DNA of 64,000 bases from Sanguibacter suarezii NBRC 16159. GTDB taxonomy: Bacteria; Actinomycetota; Actinomycetes; Actinomycetales; Cellulomonadaceae. Location: the NCBI RefSeq assembly GCF_001552735.1, contig NZ_BCRT01000021.1, positions 372,001 to 436,000 on the forward strand, in the 5' to 3' direction. A program made the position numbers and the translations under genes. Position 1 is the stretch's first letter, and every line of letters begins with the position of its first letter. Of this stretch, positions 26,665 through 34,365 are shown in pieces. Under the pieces are notes generated by a model. The model did no database searches, had not been told where the DNA came from, and saw only the letters and a list, made by a program, of their open reading frames with translations.

Positions 26665-28138
26665 GGCCCACCGGCGCGAGGGAGGGGAGCTCGCGGATCC
26701 CGAAGCGGTCACGCAGCACCCGGCGGGCGGCGTACCACCCGCCCAGGCCGTGCACCCCCGGACCGGGCGGGGTCGACGCCGAGCACAGGTACGCTCCCTC
26801 GACCCCGGTGCCGTACGGCGGGAGCCGCGGCGTGGGCCGGGCGGCCATCTGCCACGCGGTGACCGCCCCGGCCGCGATGTCTCCGCCGACGTAGTTCGCG
26901 TTGTGCTCGCCCATCTGCTGCGCGGTCAGCGCCCGCGACGCGACGACCACGTCGCGGAAGCCGGGGGCGAACCGTTCGATCTGCGCGGTCACCGCCTCGG
27001 TCTGGTCGACGCCGGACCCGGCCGGCACGTGCGCGTAGGTCCACAACGGCCGCAGCCCGCCGCTGGCCCTGCCGGGGTCGACGACGGTGGGGTCGGAGGC
27101 CAGGACCACCGGACGCACGGCGTGCCGGCCGCGGGCCACCTCCCGCTCGGCGCGCACCAGCTCCGCCCGGCCGCCGCCCACGTGCACGGTCCCGGCCAGG
27201 GCCACCTCAGGGTGCGTCCAGGGGACGGGGCCGGAGAGCACGAAGTCGACCTTGGCGGCGGCGTTGCCGTACCGGAACCGCCGCAGCGCGCGGGCCGCCG
27301 CGGCCGGCATCCGCTCCCCGAGGATCTGCGCCGCGGCCAGGGGCGAGGTGTCGAAGACGTAGGCGCGGGCCGGTGGCAGCGCGCCGCGGACGAGCTCCCC
27401 GGTGCGTACCTGACCTCCGTGCGCGGCGAGGTCGGCAAGCAGCGCAGCGGTGATGGCCCCCGACCCGCCGCGCGGGATCGGCCACCCACCGGCGTGCGCG
27501 AGGGACCCGAGCAGCAGCGCCGTCCCGGCGGCGACCAGCCCGGGCAGCGGGGTGATCGCGTGCGCCGCGACGCCGGTCAGCAGCGCCGGTGCCACGTCCT
27601 CGGCGAACCGCACACCCCACAGCGGGCTGCCCTGCTCGGCGACGGACAGGCCCAGGTGCGCCCCGACGCGGACGGCCGTGGCGGCGTCGGGCAGGGAGAT
27701 CCGGTGCAGGCGGCGGTCGCCGAGCGCGAGGGCGACCGTCGCGTCCGGCGCGCCGGCCAGCGGTCCCAGGAGGGTGCGCCAGGCGCGGGCGTCGCGGCCG
27801 AGCCCAGCGGCGGTGCGCTCGAGGTCGCGGTAGGCGATCCCGGCCCGCCCGCCGTCCAGCGGGTGGGCGTACTGCACCTGCGGCAGGAGCAGCTCGACCC
27901 CGCGCGCAGCCAGGTCGAAGGCCTGGAAGAACGGGGACGCGAGGGCCAGGGGGTGCACGGCTGAGCACAGGTCGTGCTCGACGCCGTCGGCCAGGCCGAG
28001 CCACTCGGTCCGGGCGCCGCCGCCCGGGGTGGCAGCAGCCTCGAGGACCAGGACGGACAGACCGGCTCGGGCGAGGGTCACCGCGGCCGCGAGCCCGTTG
28101 GGCCCGGAGCCGACGACCACCACGTCCCAGCCGGCCAT
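26645..28138 (-). CDS. Phytoene-dehydrogenase-like FAD-dependent oxidoreductase
   Basis: A 497-residue flavoprotein. The N-terminal dinucleotide-binding motif VVVGSGPNGLAAAVTLARAG is followed by the acidic ribose-binding end LVLEAAATPGGGARTE. The C-terminus has the second FAD segment GAYLCSASTPPGPGVHGLGG. It belongs to the COG1233 group, which includes carotenoid desaturases, but no carotenoid genes are nearby, so the substrate is open. The last 20 bp overlap the convergent GH15-like gene. A LytR_C gene starts upstream on the same strand and ends 6 bp before this ATG. Confidence 0.85.
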   Translation of the reverse strand: MAGWDVVVVGSGPNGLAAAVTLARAGLSVLVLEAAATPGGGARTEWLGLADGVEHDLCSAVHPLALASPFFQAFDLAARGVELLLPQVQYAHPLDGGRAGIAYRDLERTAAGLGRDARAWRTLLGPLAGAPDATVALALGDRRLHRISLPDAATAVRVGAHLGLSVAEQGSPLWGVRFAEDVAPALLTGVAAHAITPLPGLVAAGTALLLGSLAHAGGWPIPRGGSGAITAALLADLAAHGGQVRTGELVRGALPPARAYVFDTSPLAAAQILGERMPAAAARALRRFRYGNAAAKVDFVLSGPVPWTHPEVALAGTVHVGGGRAELVRAEREVARGRHAVRPVVLASDPTVVDPGRASGGLRPLWTYAHVPAGSGVDQTEAVTAQIERFAPGFRDVVVASRALTAQQMGEHNANYVGGDIAAGAVTAWQMAARPTPRLPPYGTGVEGAYLCSASTPPGPGVHGLGGWYAARRVLRDRFGIRELPSLAPVGLSRPGS

Positions 28139-28144
28139 GGCGGG

Positions 28145-28795
28145 CTAGCTCCCGAACGATCCAGCGAGCACGACGGAGACCGGTCCGACGAGGTTGGGGG
28201 CCTCGAGCACCTCGGTGATGCCCAGCAGCTGGGCGACCTCACGGGCCTCGTCCTCGCTGTCGGCGTCCTTGTAGTAGACGAGGGAGCCCGACGGGCGGGT
28301 TCCGGTGAAGTTGTCAGCGACGACGTCGGTCCAGCCGGCCTCGGCGAGCGTCTCGGCCGCACCGGCTGCCACACCCTGGCGGCTGGTCGCGTTGAGCACC
28401 CGCACCGGGGTGGCGGTGTCGGCGACGGGGGCCGGCGGCTCGACCGGGGTCTCCGGCTCGACGGGGACCTCAGGCTCGACCGGTTCCGTGGGCTCGGTGG
28501 CATCCGGGGTCTCGACGCCGGTGACCTCTCCGGCGTCCGGGTCGGTCCCTTCGGTCGGCGCGCTCGGCTCCGCGGAGACGGAGGGCGTCGGATCGGCGTT
28601 CAACCGCGAGGTCGGCGACTGGGAGTAGTAGTACACGAGCCCCACCGCGAGCGCCGCGGAGACCGCGACGACGATGAGGTACGGCGCGGTCCGGCTCCAG
28701 CGCGACCTGGGTGCCCGGTGCGCCCCTGCGGGTGCGGCGTCGGGGTCCACGCGGTCGAACTCGTCCTCGGGATACTTCGTCGTCGGCTTGCTCAC
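28145..28795 (-). CDS. LytR C-terminal domain protein
   Basis: A 216-residue protein. A basic cytoplasmic segment (1-32) precedes a membrane helix (about 34-54), a Pro/Glu/Val-rich linker (EPVEPEVPVEPETPVEPP) and a LytR_C domain (about 125-212, ATPVRVLNATSRQGVAAGAA). This domain often accompanies LytR-CpsA-Psr wall-polymer ligases, which are not seen here. The start is GTG. It probably acts outside the membrane at the cell wall. The oxidoreductase gene follows by 6 bp and may be co-transcribed. Confidence 0.88.
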   Translation of the reverse strand: MSKPTTKYPEDEFDRVDPDAAPAGAHRAPRSRWSRTAPYLIVVAVSAALAVGLVYYYSQSPTSRLNADPTPSVSAEPSAPTEGTDPDAGEVTGVETPDATEPTEPVEPEVPVEPETPVEPPAPVADTATPVRVLNATSRQGVAAGAAETLAEAGWTDVVADNFTGTRPSGSLVYYKDADSEDEAREVAQLLGITEVLEAPNLVGPVSVVLAGSFGS

Positions 28796-28944
28796 GGGCC
28801 AAGGTTAGCCGGTGCCGCCCGTGATCTTCGACGCACGCGCGGGAGCAGCGGCGACGCTCTCGGCACGCCCCAGTGAGGCGGTGCAGGTGCGCGGCCGCAG
28901 GTCAGACGCCGGATCGACGCGCCCGCCGGGCGCTCCGGCGGGGC

Positions 28945-29274
28945 TCAGGCCTGGTTGCGTCGCTGCGTGCGGTCGCGCTGGCGGCTGGCGCGCATCCGGC
29001 GCAGGCGCTTGACGAGCATGGGCTCGGCGGTCAGCGCGGCCGGGGAGTCCAGCAGGGTGTTGAGCACCTGGTAGTACTGCGTGGCGGACAGGTCGAAGAG
29101 CTCGCGGATGGCCTGCTCCTTGGCACCGGCGTACTTCCACCACTGCTTCTCGAAGGCGAGGATCGCGGTGTCGCGCTCGCTCAGGGCCGGTTCTACGGCG
29201 TCTGGCTCTGCGGCGTCTGGCTCTGCGGCGTCTGGCTCTGCGGCGTCCGGTTCTGCAGCTTCCTCGAACATCAT
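28945..29274 (-). CDS. DUF3263 domain protein with EPDAA repeats
   Basis: A 109-residue protein. The N-terminus carries repeats of Glu-Pro-Asp-Ala-Ala/Val encoded by a 15-bp tandem repeat. A DUF3263 domain (about 33-95, [20 protein letters not shown]) follows and ends in a basic tail ([17 protein letters not shown]). The family is small, actinobacterial and of unknown function; the helical shape and basic tail suggest nucleic-acid binding, which is a guess. ATG 29274 has GGGAG upstream; 29271 and 29289 are alternatives. It is divergent from ung. Confidence 0.8.
   Translation of the reverse strand: MMFEEAAEPDAAEPDAAEPDAAEPDAVEPALSERDTAILAFEKQWWKYAGAKEQAIRELFDLSATQYYQVLNTLLDSPAALTAEPMLVKRLRRMRASRQRDRTQRRNQA
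29189..29263. repeat. 15-bp coding tandem repeat
   Basis: Five 15-bp units (GGCTCTGCGGCGTCT and variants) at 29189, 29204, 29219, 29234 and 29249 encode the acidic EPDAA repeats of the DUF3263 protein. The middle units are identical, pointing to recent slippage or unequal exchange. Confidence 0.9.
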
Positions 29275-29418
29275 GACTCCCACCTGCACTTGTCCTCACT
29301 CGCGAGCCTGCGTCCTGACGGGGAATCCTCACCTCGCGGACCGGCCGGGGTCTGGGTGGCCTCTCCGTGCAGTCTACGGCGAATGACACGGCGGTCATTC
29401 ATCTGCGACCCTCGACGG

Positions 29419-30147
29419 ATGTCCCTCCTCGACGCCGTCGCTCCCGACTGGGCCGCCGCCCTGGCACCGGTCTCCTCACTCATCGACGACCTGGACGCTC
29501 GGCTGCTGCCGCCCGCCCCGCAGGACGGCTCTGGCCGCGGGCCTGCTGGGGCCGCGCCGTCGGTGCTCCCTGAGCGTGACGCGGTGCTGCGCGCCTTCCG
29601 GGAGCCGCTCTCCCGGGTCCGCGTCCTCGTCGTCGGGCAGGACCCGTACCCGACTCCGGGGTACGCGATGGGGTTGTCCTTCTCGGTCCAGCCGCACGTG
29701 CGGCCACTGCCGCGCTCGCTGCAGAACATCGTCACCGAGCTGCGGTCCGACGTCGGCGCCCCCGAGCCGGCGACCGGCGACCTGACCCCGTGGGCGGAGC
29801 AGGGGGTGCTGCTGTGCAACCGGGTGCTGACGGTGCGCGCCGGGGAGGCCGGGTCGCACCGGGGACTGGGCTGGGAAGCGGTGACCGATCGCGCCGTGAC
29901 GGCCCTCGTCGAGCGCGGCGGGCCGCTCGTGGCGGTGCTCTGGGGACGTGACGCGCAGGCCCTCACCCCGCTGCTGGGGTCGGTGCCGATCGTGGCCAGC
30001 GCTCACCCGAGCCCGTTGTCCGCCCGGCGCGGCTTCTTCGGTTCCCGGCCCTTCTCGCGGGTCAACGAGCTGCTGGTGGCGCAGGGCGGGGAGCCGGTCG
30101 ACTGGACGCTGCCCTCCGCGGGCACCACGGAGGACCTGCTCTTCTGA
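29419..30147 (+). CDS. ung: Uracil-DNA glycosylase, family 1
   Basis: A 242-residue enzyme that removes uracil from DNA at the start of base-excision repair. The water-activating Asp75 lies in [20 protein letters not shown], and the minor-groove loop [18 protein letters not shown] carries His196. These are the diagnostic family 1 motifs. ATG 29419 was preferred; ATG 29383 would add 12 residues ([12 protein letters not shown]). It is divergent from the DUF3263 gene, and an SGNH hydrolase follows on the same strand. Confidence 0.95.
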   Translation: MSLLDAVAPDWAAALAPVSSLIDDLDARLLPPAPQDGSGRGPAGAAPSVLPERDAVLRAFREPLSRVRVLVVGQDPYPTPGYAMGLSFSVQPHVRPLPRSLQNIVTELRSDVGAPEPATGDLTPWAEQGVLLCNRVLTVRAGEAGSHRGLGWEAVTDRAVTALVERGGPLVAVLWGRDAQALTPLLGSVPIVASAHPSPLSARRGFFGSRPFSRVNELLVAQGGEPVDWTLPSAGTTEDLLF

Positions 30148-30204
30148 CGGCGCTGCTCGTCTGGCCGGACGGCCCCACCGCGTGGCGTGGGTCAGAATGA
30201 AGAG

Positions 30205-31122
30205 GTGAACGACGTCGACAACACCTCAGTCCCCGCCTCAGTCCCTGCGGTCGCCGTGCCCGCCTCCGTGACGTCCTCGGCGCAGCCGTCGGACCCGCCG
30301 CACCCCTCGACCGACGGCGGCGAGCGCCTGCCGGCGCCGGGACCGTGGTCGAGCTTCGTGGCCATCGGCGACTCCTTCACCGAGGGCCTGTGGGACCTGC
30401 ACCCCGACGACGACACGCACTGCCGCGGCTGGGCGGACCTGCTCGCCCAGAACCTCTCCCACCGGCGCATCGACGCCGGCCAGGACCCGCTGCTCTACGC
30501 CAACCTGGCGATCCGCGGGCGCCTCATGCGCTCGATCATCGTCGACCAGCTGCCCGCCGCCCTGGAGATGAAGCCGGACCTGGTCAGCCTGGTCGGTGGC
30601 GGCAACGACATCCTGCGACCCACGATCGACATCGACTGGATCGCCCGCAACCTCGAGGACGCCGTCGTGCGGATCCGGGAGACCGGCGCGGACGTCCTGC
30701 TGAGCACGGGCTTCGACACCGCCGAGAGCCCGCTGGTGTCCATGACCCGCGGCCGGGTAGGAATCTTCAACTCCCTCATCTGGTCGATCGCCCACCGGCA
30801 CGGCGCCTACGTCATGGACGTGTGGGGCATGCGCTCCCTCAAGGACGCGCGGATGTGGTCACCCGACCGCATCCACCTCACCCCCGAGGGCCACCGCCGG
30901 GTGTCCCAGGCGGCGCTGGTCGGCCTCGACCAGGTGCCCGACGACGAGGCCTGGGACGATCCGCTGACCCGCCTCCCGGGGGTCCCCCGCATCGAGTGGG
31001 TGCGCGAGAACGCCCAGTGGCTGCGCCAGCACGTCTACCCCTGGGCCACCCGCCGGCTCCGCCGCCAGTCCTCCGGAGACACCCGCACCGCGAAGTACCC
31101 CGAGCTCACCCCCTTCGGCTGA
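30205..31122 (+). CDS. SGNH/GDSL-family hydrolase
   Basis: A 305-residue protein with the four SGNH blocks: FVAIGDSFTEGLWD (Ser nucleophile), a Gly in the second block, LVGGGNDILRPT (Asn) and DRIHLTPEGHRR (Asp/His). Such enzymes are esterases, lipases or sugar deacetylases; the substrate is not evident. The first 45 residues are Pro/Ser/Val-rich without a clear signal peptide, so it is probably cytoplasmic. GTG 30205 was chosen because GAAGAGG lies just before it; GTG 30187 is an alternative. It is followed by repeat copy C. Confidence 0.87.
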   Translation: MNDVDNTSVPASVPAVAVPASVTSSAQPSDPPHPSTDGGERLPAPGPWSSFVAIGDSFTEGLWDLHPDDDTHCRGWADLLAQNLSHRRIDAGQDPLLYANLAIRGRLMRSIIVDQLPAALEMKPDLVSLVGGGNDILRPTIDIDWIARNLEDAVVRIRETGADVLLSTGFDTAESPLVSMTRGRVGIFNSLIWSIAHRHGAYVMDVWGMRSLKDARMWSPDRIHLTPEGHRRVSQAALVGLDQVPDDEAWDDPLTRLPGVPRIEWVRENAQWLRQHVYPWATRRLRRQSSGDTRTAKYPELTPFG

Positions 31123-31160
31123 CCCCGCGACGGCCCGCCCACCTCGCGCCCCCTCCGCCC

Positions 31161-31274
31161 AACTCGTGAGCCCTCCGCCCAACTCGTGAGCCCTCCGCCG
31201 AACTCGTGAGCGAGGGGCGATCGCGGGGCACGATTCATCCCTCGCTCACGAGTTCGCGAGCCGACTCACGAGTT
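31161..31274. repeat. Convergent 20-bp iteron array, copy C (3+2, 34-bp gap)
   Basis: AACTCGTGAG begins at 31161, 31181 and 31201 within an almost perfect 20-bp tandem (second half CCCTCCGCCS). CTCACGAGTT begins at 31245 and 31265. The inner cores are exactly 34 bp apart, and the gap ends are themselves complementary (CGAGGG and CCCTCG). It lies between the convergent SGNH and NUDIX genes. Confidence 0.93.
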
Positions 31275-31288
31275 CGGCGAGAGAGATC

Positions 31289-31350
31289 GCGCGCTCGCGG
31301 GGCGTGGCTCGCGGGAGCGTGAGCGCGCGGGAGCGTGAGCGCGCGGGGAG
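31289..31350 (-). repeat. 16-bp tandem and hairpin at the end of the NUDIX gene
   Basis: GCGGGAGCGTGAGCGC occurs at 31311 and 31327 with a partial third copy. GCGCGCTC (31289-31296) is complementary to GAGCGCGC (31321-31328 and again 16 bp on), so alternative hairpins can form directly after the NUDIX stop codon. A terminator role is likely but not certain. Confidence 0.6.
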
Positions 31351-31944
31351 CTACTGGGTTGCTGGCTGGGTGCGGAGCTCGTGGAGGGCGCCGGCCAGGC
31401 GCTGGGGGAACCCGGCGGGAGTGTTCTCGGGCAGGTCTGTGATCGGGAACCAGGCGAGCGCCTCGCTCTCGTCGCTGACCGACGGCTCCAGGTCGCCGCG
31501 GGCGACGACGGCGTAGCCCACGTCCCAGTGGACCGCGCACCTCCCGAAGCCGTCACCGAGGCCGTGCCGGTCGAGGTCCACCGGACCCGGGCGCAGCAGC
31601 GACAGGTCAGACAGCCCGCTCTCCTCGTGCGCCTCGCGCAGCGCCGCGTGGGCGAGGGAGGCGTCCGTCCGCTCGACGTGACCGCCGAGCTGCACCCAGA
31701 ACTGACCCTTGCGGTGGAAGCACAGCAGCACCTGGGTGAGATCCGCAGTGACGACGAAGGCGCTGCCGGTCACGTGCTCAGGTCCGCCGTCACGGTCGAG
31801 CGCCCGTTCCCCGCGTGCGGCGACAAAGCTCTCGTACTCGCTCAGCAGCGTCCGTTGCCCCGGGGCCACCGGTGACCAGCTCCCCAGATCGTCGAGGAGC
31901 TCGGCAGAGCGGTTCCGGGTCTCGAGCGCAGCGACGTCGTCCAT
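31351..31944 (-). CDS. NUDIX hydrolase
   Basis: A 197-residue protein. The NUDIX box reads LGGHVERTDASLAHAALREA followed by HEESGL, the GGHVE..D variant frequent in actinobacteria, with the REAHEE metal ligands intact. It would hydrolyse a nucleoside diphosphate linked to another group; the substrate is not predictable. The first 50 residues are an N-terminal extension before the domain core. It lies between repeat copies C (downstream) and D (upstream) and is divergent from the RibD-type reductase. Confidence 0.9.
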   Translation of the reverse strand: MDDVAALETRNRSAELLDDLGSWSPVAPGQRTLLSEYESFVAARGERALDRDGGPEHVTGSAFVVTADLTQVLLCFHRKGQFWVQLGGHVERTDASLAHAALREAHEESGLSDLSLLRPGPVDLDRHGLGDGFGRCAVHWDVGYAVVARGDLEPSVSDESEALAWFPITDLPENTPAGFPQRLAGALHELRTQPATQ

Positions 31945-31987
31945 CCCGGAACCCTATCCCCCTCCGCCACCCGCCCCACCCGCGCCG

Positions 31988-32044
31988 CGAGCTCGTGAGC
32001 CAGCAGCGTTCCGGCCCGAGCCGCAGCCGTGGCTCACGAGCTCG
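31988..32044. repeat. Convergent iteron pair, copy D (1+1, 33-bp gap, covarying)
   Basis: CGAGCTCGTGAGCC (31988-32001) and its perfect reverse complement GGCTCACGAGCTCG (32031-32044), with 33 bp between the 10-bp cores. Both arms differ from the consensus at the same pair (AGCTC instead of AACTC), so complementarity is kept. It is the only copy between divergent genes. Confidence 0.85.
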
Positions 32045-32136
32045 GCGGGAGCGAGGGCAGCGGTTGCTGTGCGGTGGGGGGCGTGACAGCCTCGGAGGAG
32101 CGCAGCAGCGGGTGGTCGAGAGGGACGGAGCGTGCC

Positions 32137-32772
32137 ATGGGACTCATCCACATCGACCTGTTCACCACCCTCGACGGCGTGGCGCAGGCCCCCGGCGGTC
32201 CCGAGGAGGACACCGACGGCGGATTCACCTTCGGCGGTCGGCAGGCGCCGCTGCTCGACGAGGTCGTCGGGGAGCAGGTCGGCGCCGGGATGGAGGGGAT
32301 GGACGCGCTGCTGCTGGGCCGGCGGACCTACGACATCTTCGCCGGGTACTGGCCGCGCATGGAGGACAGCGCCGACGCGTCCATCGCGCGGCTGTTCAAC
32401 CGCATCCCCAAGTACGTCGCCTCACGTCAGGACCTCACCCTCGACTGGGCCGGGTCCACGATGCTCGGCCCGGACGTCCCCGGGGCGGTGCGCGAGCTGC
32501 GCGGTCGGCACGAGAACATCCACGTCATCGGCAGCCTGGACCTCGTCCAGACCTTGTTCACCGAGCGGCTCTTCGACCGACTCACCATGTGGGTGTACCC
32601 GATCCTCCTCGGCAGCGGCAAGAAGGTCTTCGCCGACGGGGTGGTCCCCACGAACCTCCGGCTCCTCGAACCTGTCGTCACCTCGCCGCGGGGTGCGGTG
32701 CAGCAGCGTTACGCGCTGGCCGAGGGGACTCCCGCCGTCGGCGACATGTCCGTCCGCGACGAGCAGGGTTAG
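32137..32772 (+). CDS. Dihydrofolate-reductase-fold (RibD C-terminal family) protein
   Basis: A 211-residue protein beginning GLIHIDLFTTLDGVAQAPGG, the standard start of this reductase family, with LLLGRRTYDIFAGYWP and HVIGSLDLVQTLF completing the NADPH-binding fold. Members related to RibD reduce pteridine- or pyrimidine-like compounds, but these stand-alone versions are mostly uncharacterised. ATG 32137 is the family start; longer frames enter the intergenic repeat. It is followed after 9 bp by a GIY-YIG-like gene and may be co-transcribed with it. Confidence 0.88.
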   Translation: MGLIHIDLFTTLDGVAQAPGGPEEDTDGGFTFGGRQAPLLDEVVGEQVGAGMEGMDALLLGRRTYDIFAGYWPRMEDSADASIARLFNRIPKYVASRQDLTLDWAGSTMLGPDVPGAVRELRGRHENIHVIGSLDLVQTLFTERLFDRLTMWVYPILLGSGKKVFADGVVPTNLRLLEPVVTSPRGAVQQRYALAEGTPAVGDMSVRDEQG

Positions 32773-32781
32773 GACGATCCC

Positions 32782-33219
32782 GTGGTCTCCCCCGTGTCCT
32801 GGCCCTGGCCCACCGTCCCGGCGCCCTCCTTCACACCCGTCACCTCGATCACGCCCCACCTGATCCCCTCCTCCCCCGGCGTCTACGCCTGGGCTCGCGA
32901 GGGCAGGGTCGTCTACCTCGGGGTGGCTGCCTCGGGAGGTGGCCTCCGCTCCCGGATCCGCACGCACCTGGGGACGAGCACAGACCTGTCCCGGTCCGCC
33001 TTCCGTCGTAGCGTCGCCGAGCACGTGCTGGACGTGGCCGGGGCGTCGCGCAAGCGCCTGCGCACCCTCGACGTCAAGGAGGTCGCGGTCGTCAACGACT
33101 GGGTGCGCGAGTGCTCGGTGGGCTGGATCGAGACCGCCCGGGCCGAGGAGGCACGCGAGCTCGAGGAACGCCTGCTCGCCCAGCACCAGCCGCGCCTCAA
33201 CCGGCGACAGGCCCAGTGA
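32782..33219 (+). CDS. GIY-YIG nuclease-like protein
   Basis: A 145-residue protein. The pair GVY and VVYLG (PGVYAWAREGRVVYLGVA) is spaced as in GIY-YIG domains, with Arg in GLRSRIRTHL and Glu in ARELEERLLAQHQPRLNRRQ near the end. These correspond to the catalytic Tyr, Arg and Glu/Asn positions. Stand-alone domains of this type are DNA endonucleases or of unknown role. It starts 9 bp after the reductase gene. A hairpin and a tRNA gene follow. Confidence 0.7.
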   Translation: MVSPVSWPWPTVPAPSFTPVTSITPHLIPSSPGVYAWAREGRVVYLGVAASGGGLRSRIRTHLGTSTDLSRSAFRRSVAEHVLDVAGASRKRLRTLDVKEVAVVNDWVRECSVGWIETARAEEARELEERLLAQHQPRLNRRQAQ

Positions 33220-33225
33220 CGCACG

Positions 33226-33255
33226 CAGGCCAGCCTCCGGGAGGAGACTGGCCTG
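33226..33255 (+). terminator. Hairpin after GIY-YIG-like gene
   Basis: CAGGCCAGCCTCC (33226-33238) pairs with GGAGACTGGCCTG (33243-33255) with one mismatch and a 4-nt loop, 6 bp past the stop codon and just before the tRNA 3' end. Confidence 0.65.
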
Positions 33256-33265
33256 GCGTGGATGG

Positions 33266-33338
33266 AGCCGCCTGTCGGGTTCGAACCGACGACCTTCGCT
33301 TTACAAGAGCGGTGCTCTACCAGCTGAGCTAAGGCGGC
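33266..33338 (-). tRNA. trnT: tRNA-Thr (anticodon UGU)
   Basis: The reverse strand folds into a full 73-nt cloverleaf: acceptor GCCGCCT/AGGCGGC, D stem GCTC/GAGC, anticodon loop CTTGTAA with anticodon TGT, T arm GTCGG-TTCGAAC-CCGAC and discriminator T. The first pair of the anticodon stem (27-43) is a C-A mismatch. The 3' CCA is not encoded. It is a single tRNA between a GIY-YIG-like gene and a DsbA-like gene. Confidence 0.95.
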
Positions 33339-33397
33339 GCGGACGACGGAGTCCGTGCGGTGAGAACCTTACCGTCACTTCGTCGGCCGTGGAAGTT

Positions 33398-33443
33398 GCC
33401 GGGCCTGCCTCACCGACCGTGCGGTCGGCCAGGCAGGCCCGGC
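33398..33443 (-). terminator. Hairpin after DsbA-like gene
   Basis: GCCGGGCCTGCCT (33398-33410) pairs perfectly with AGGCAGGCCCGGC (33431-33443), with an inner CCGACCG/CGGTCGG stem. It lies 27 bp past the stop codon of the minus-strand gene. Confidence 0.8.
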
Positions 33444-33469
33444 GGATTCAGCGCGAGAGGCGCCCTGGG

Positions 33470-34318
33470 TCAGGGAGCGACGGTCGCCGTCTGGGCTGCG
33501 GCGATCTCCTCCGCGAGCGCGCCCGGGGTGGTCCAGTTGCTCGTGATCCGCTCGCCGTTGATGAGGATGGTCGGCGTGCCGAAGTTGCCGTTCTCGTTGA
33601 GGAGCTTCTCGTTGTTGAAGGCGATCTCGGTGAGAGCGTCGACGAACTTGTTGTACGTCCCGTCCGCGATCTTGGCGGCGACGTCCTCAGGCACGCCGAC
33701 GCTCGTGGCGATCTCGGCGATCTGGTCGTTGCTCAGACCTGAGGTGCCCTCACCGGGCTGCTGGGCGAACATCGCCTCGTTGAAGGCGAGTGCCTTGTCC
33801 GGGGCGTTCTCGGCGACGTAGGCGAAGGCCTGCGCGGCGCGGGTGGAGAAGGAGGAACCCTGCGACTGGGCGTCGAGGATGGAGACCGGGTGCAGCACCA
33901 GGGTGATGTCGCCGTTCGCACGGAGCTCGTCGAGCTCAGGACCGTTGATCTCTTCGAACACACCGCAGATGGGGCACATGTAGTCGAGGTACACGTCGAC
34001 CACGACGGCGTCGTCACCGGAGGTGGTGCCGGCCTCACCGGTCGGGCCGAAGCTGATGCCACCGGCGTCGTCGGAGACGCTGGGCACAGCCAGACCGGCC
34101 GGGAACTCCGTGATCCCCGAGGGCACGGACGGCCCAGCGCTCTTCATGATGAAGTAGCCGATGCCGACGACCACGAGCACCCCGGCCAGGACCGAGGCGA
34201 TGATGACGTTGCGGGTGCGCTTCTCCCGGCGGATCTGCTCCTGCTGCAACTTCAGGGCCTGCGCGCGCGCGGCGTCGCGACGGTCAGCCTTGGACGGCTG
34301 AGGTTCCTTCGTAACCAT
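33470..34318 (-). CDS. Membrane-anchored DsbA-like thioredoxin-fold protein
   Basis: A 282-residue protein. A long basic cytoplasmic region (1-45, many Lys/Arg/Gln) precedes one membrane helix (about 45-65), a short linker and a DsbA-like domain with the redox motif CPIC in DYMCPICGVFEE. It probably introduces or reshuffles disulphides in exported proteins, or serves as a MauE/VKOR-type partner. ATG 34318 gives the family-typical start; the longer frame runs back into the kinase gene. The Ser/Thr kinase gene upstream is on the same strand. Confidence 0.9.
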   Translation of the reverse strand: MVTKEPQPSKADRRDAARAQALKLQQEQIRREKRTRNVIIASVLAGVLVVVGIGYFIMKSAGPSVPSGITEFPAGLAVPSVSDDAGGISFGPTGEAGTTSGDDAVVVDVYLDYMCPICGVFEEINGPELDELRANGDITLVLHPVSILDAQSQGSSFSTRAAQAFAYVAENAPDKALAFNEAMFAQQPGEGTSGLSNDQIAEIATSVGVPEDVAAKIADGTYNKFVDALTEIAFNNEKLLNENGNFGTPTILINGERITSNWTTPGALAEEIAAAQTATVAP

Positions 34319-34365
34319 GGGGTTCAACTGCCTCCGTGAGTGGGTCCTGCCTGCTCCGCCGGAGT

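Noticed and set aside
28873-29418. Extended N-terminus of uracil-DNA glycosylase
   Set aside because: The longer frame crosses the DUF3263 gene and its promoter, and the family starts near 29419.
31161-31274. CRISPR array reading of the 20-bp repeats
   Set aside because: The conserved core is only 10 bp, the rest of the unit is semi-conserved rather than unique spacer, the arms are in opposite orientations, and no cas gene is present.
33266-33338. tRNA-associated genomic island
   Set aside because: No integrase or 3' tRNA-end duplication is visible on either side.
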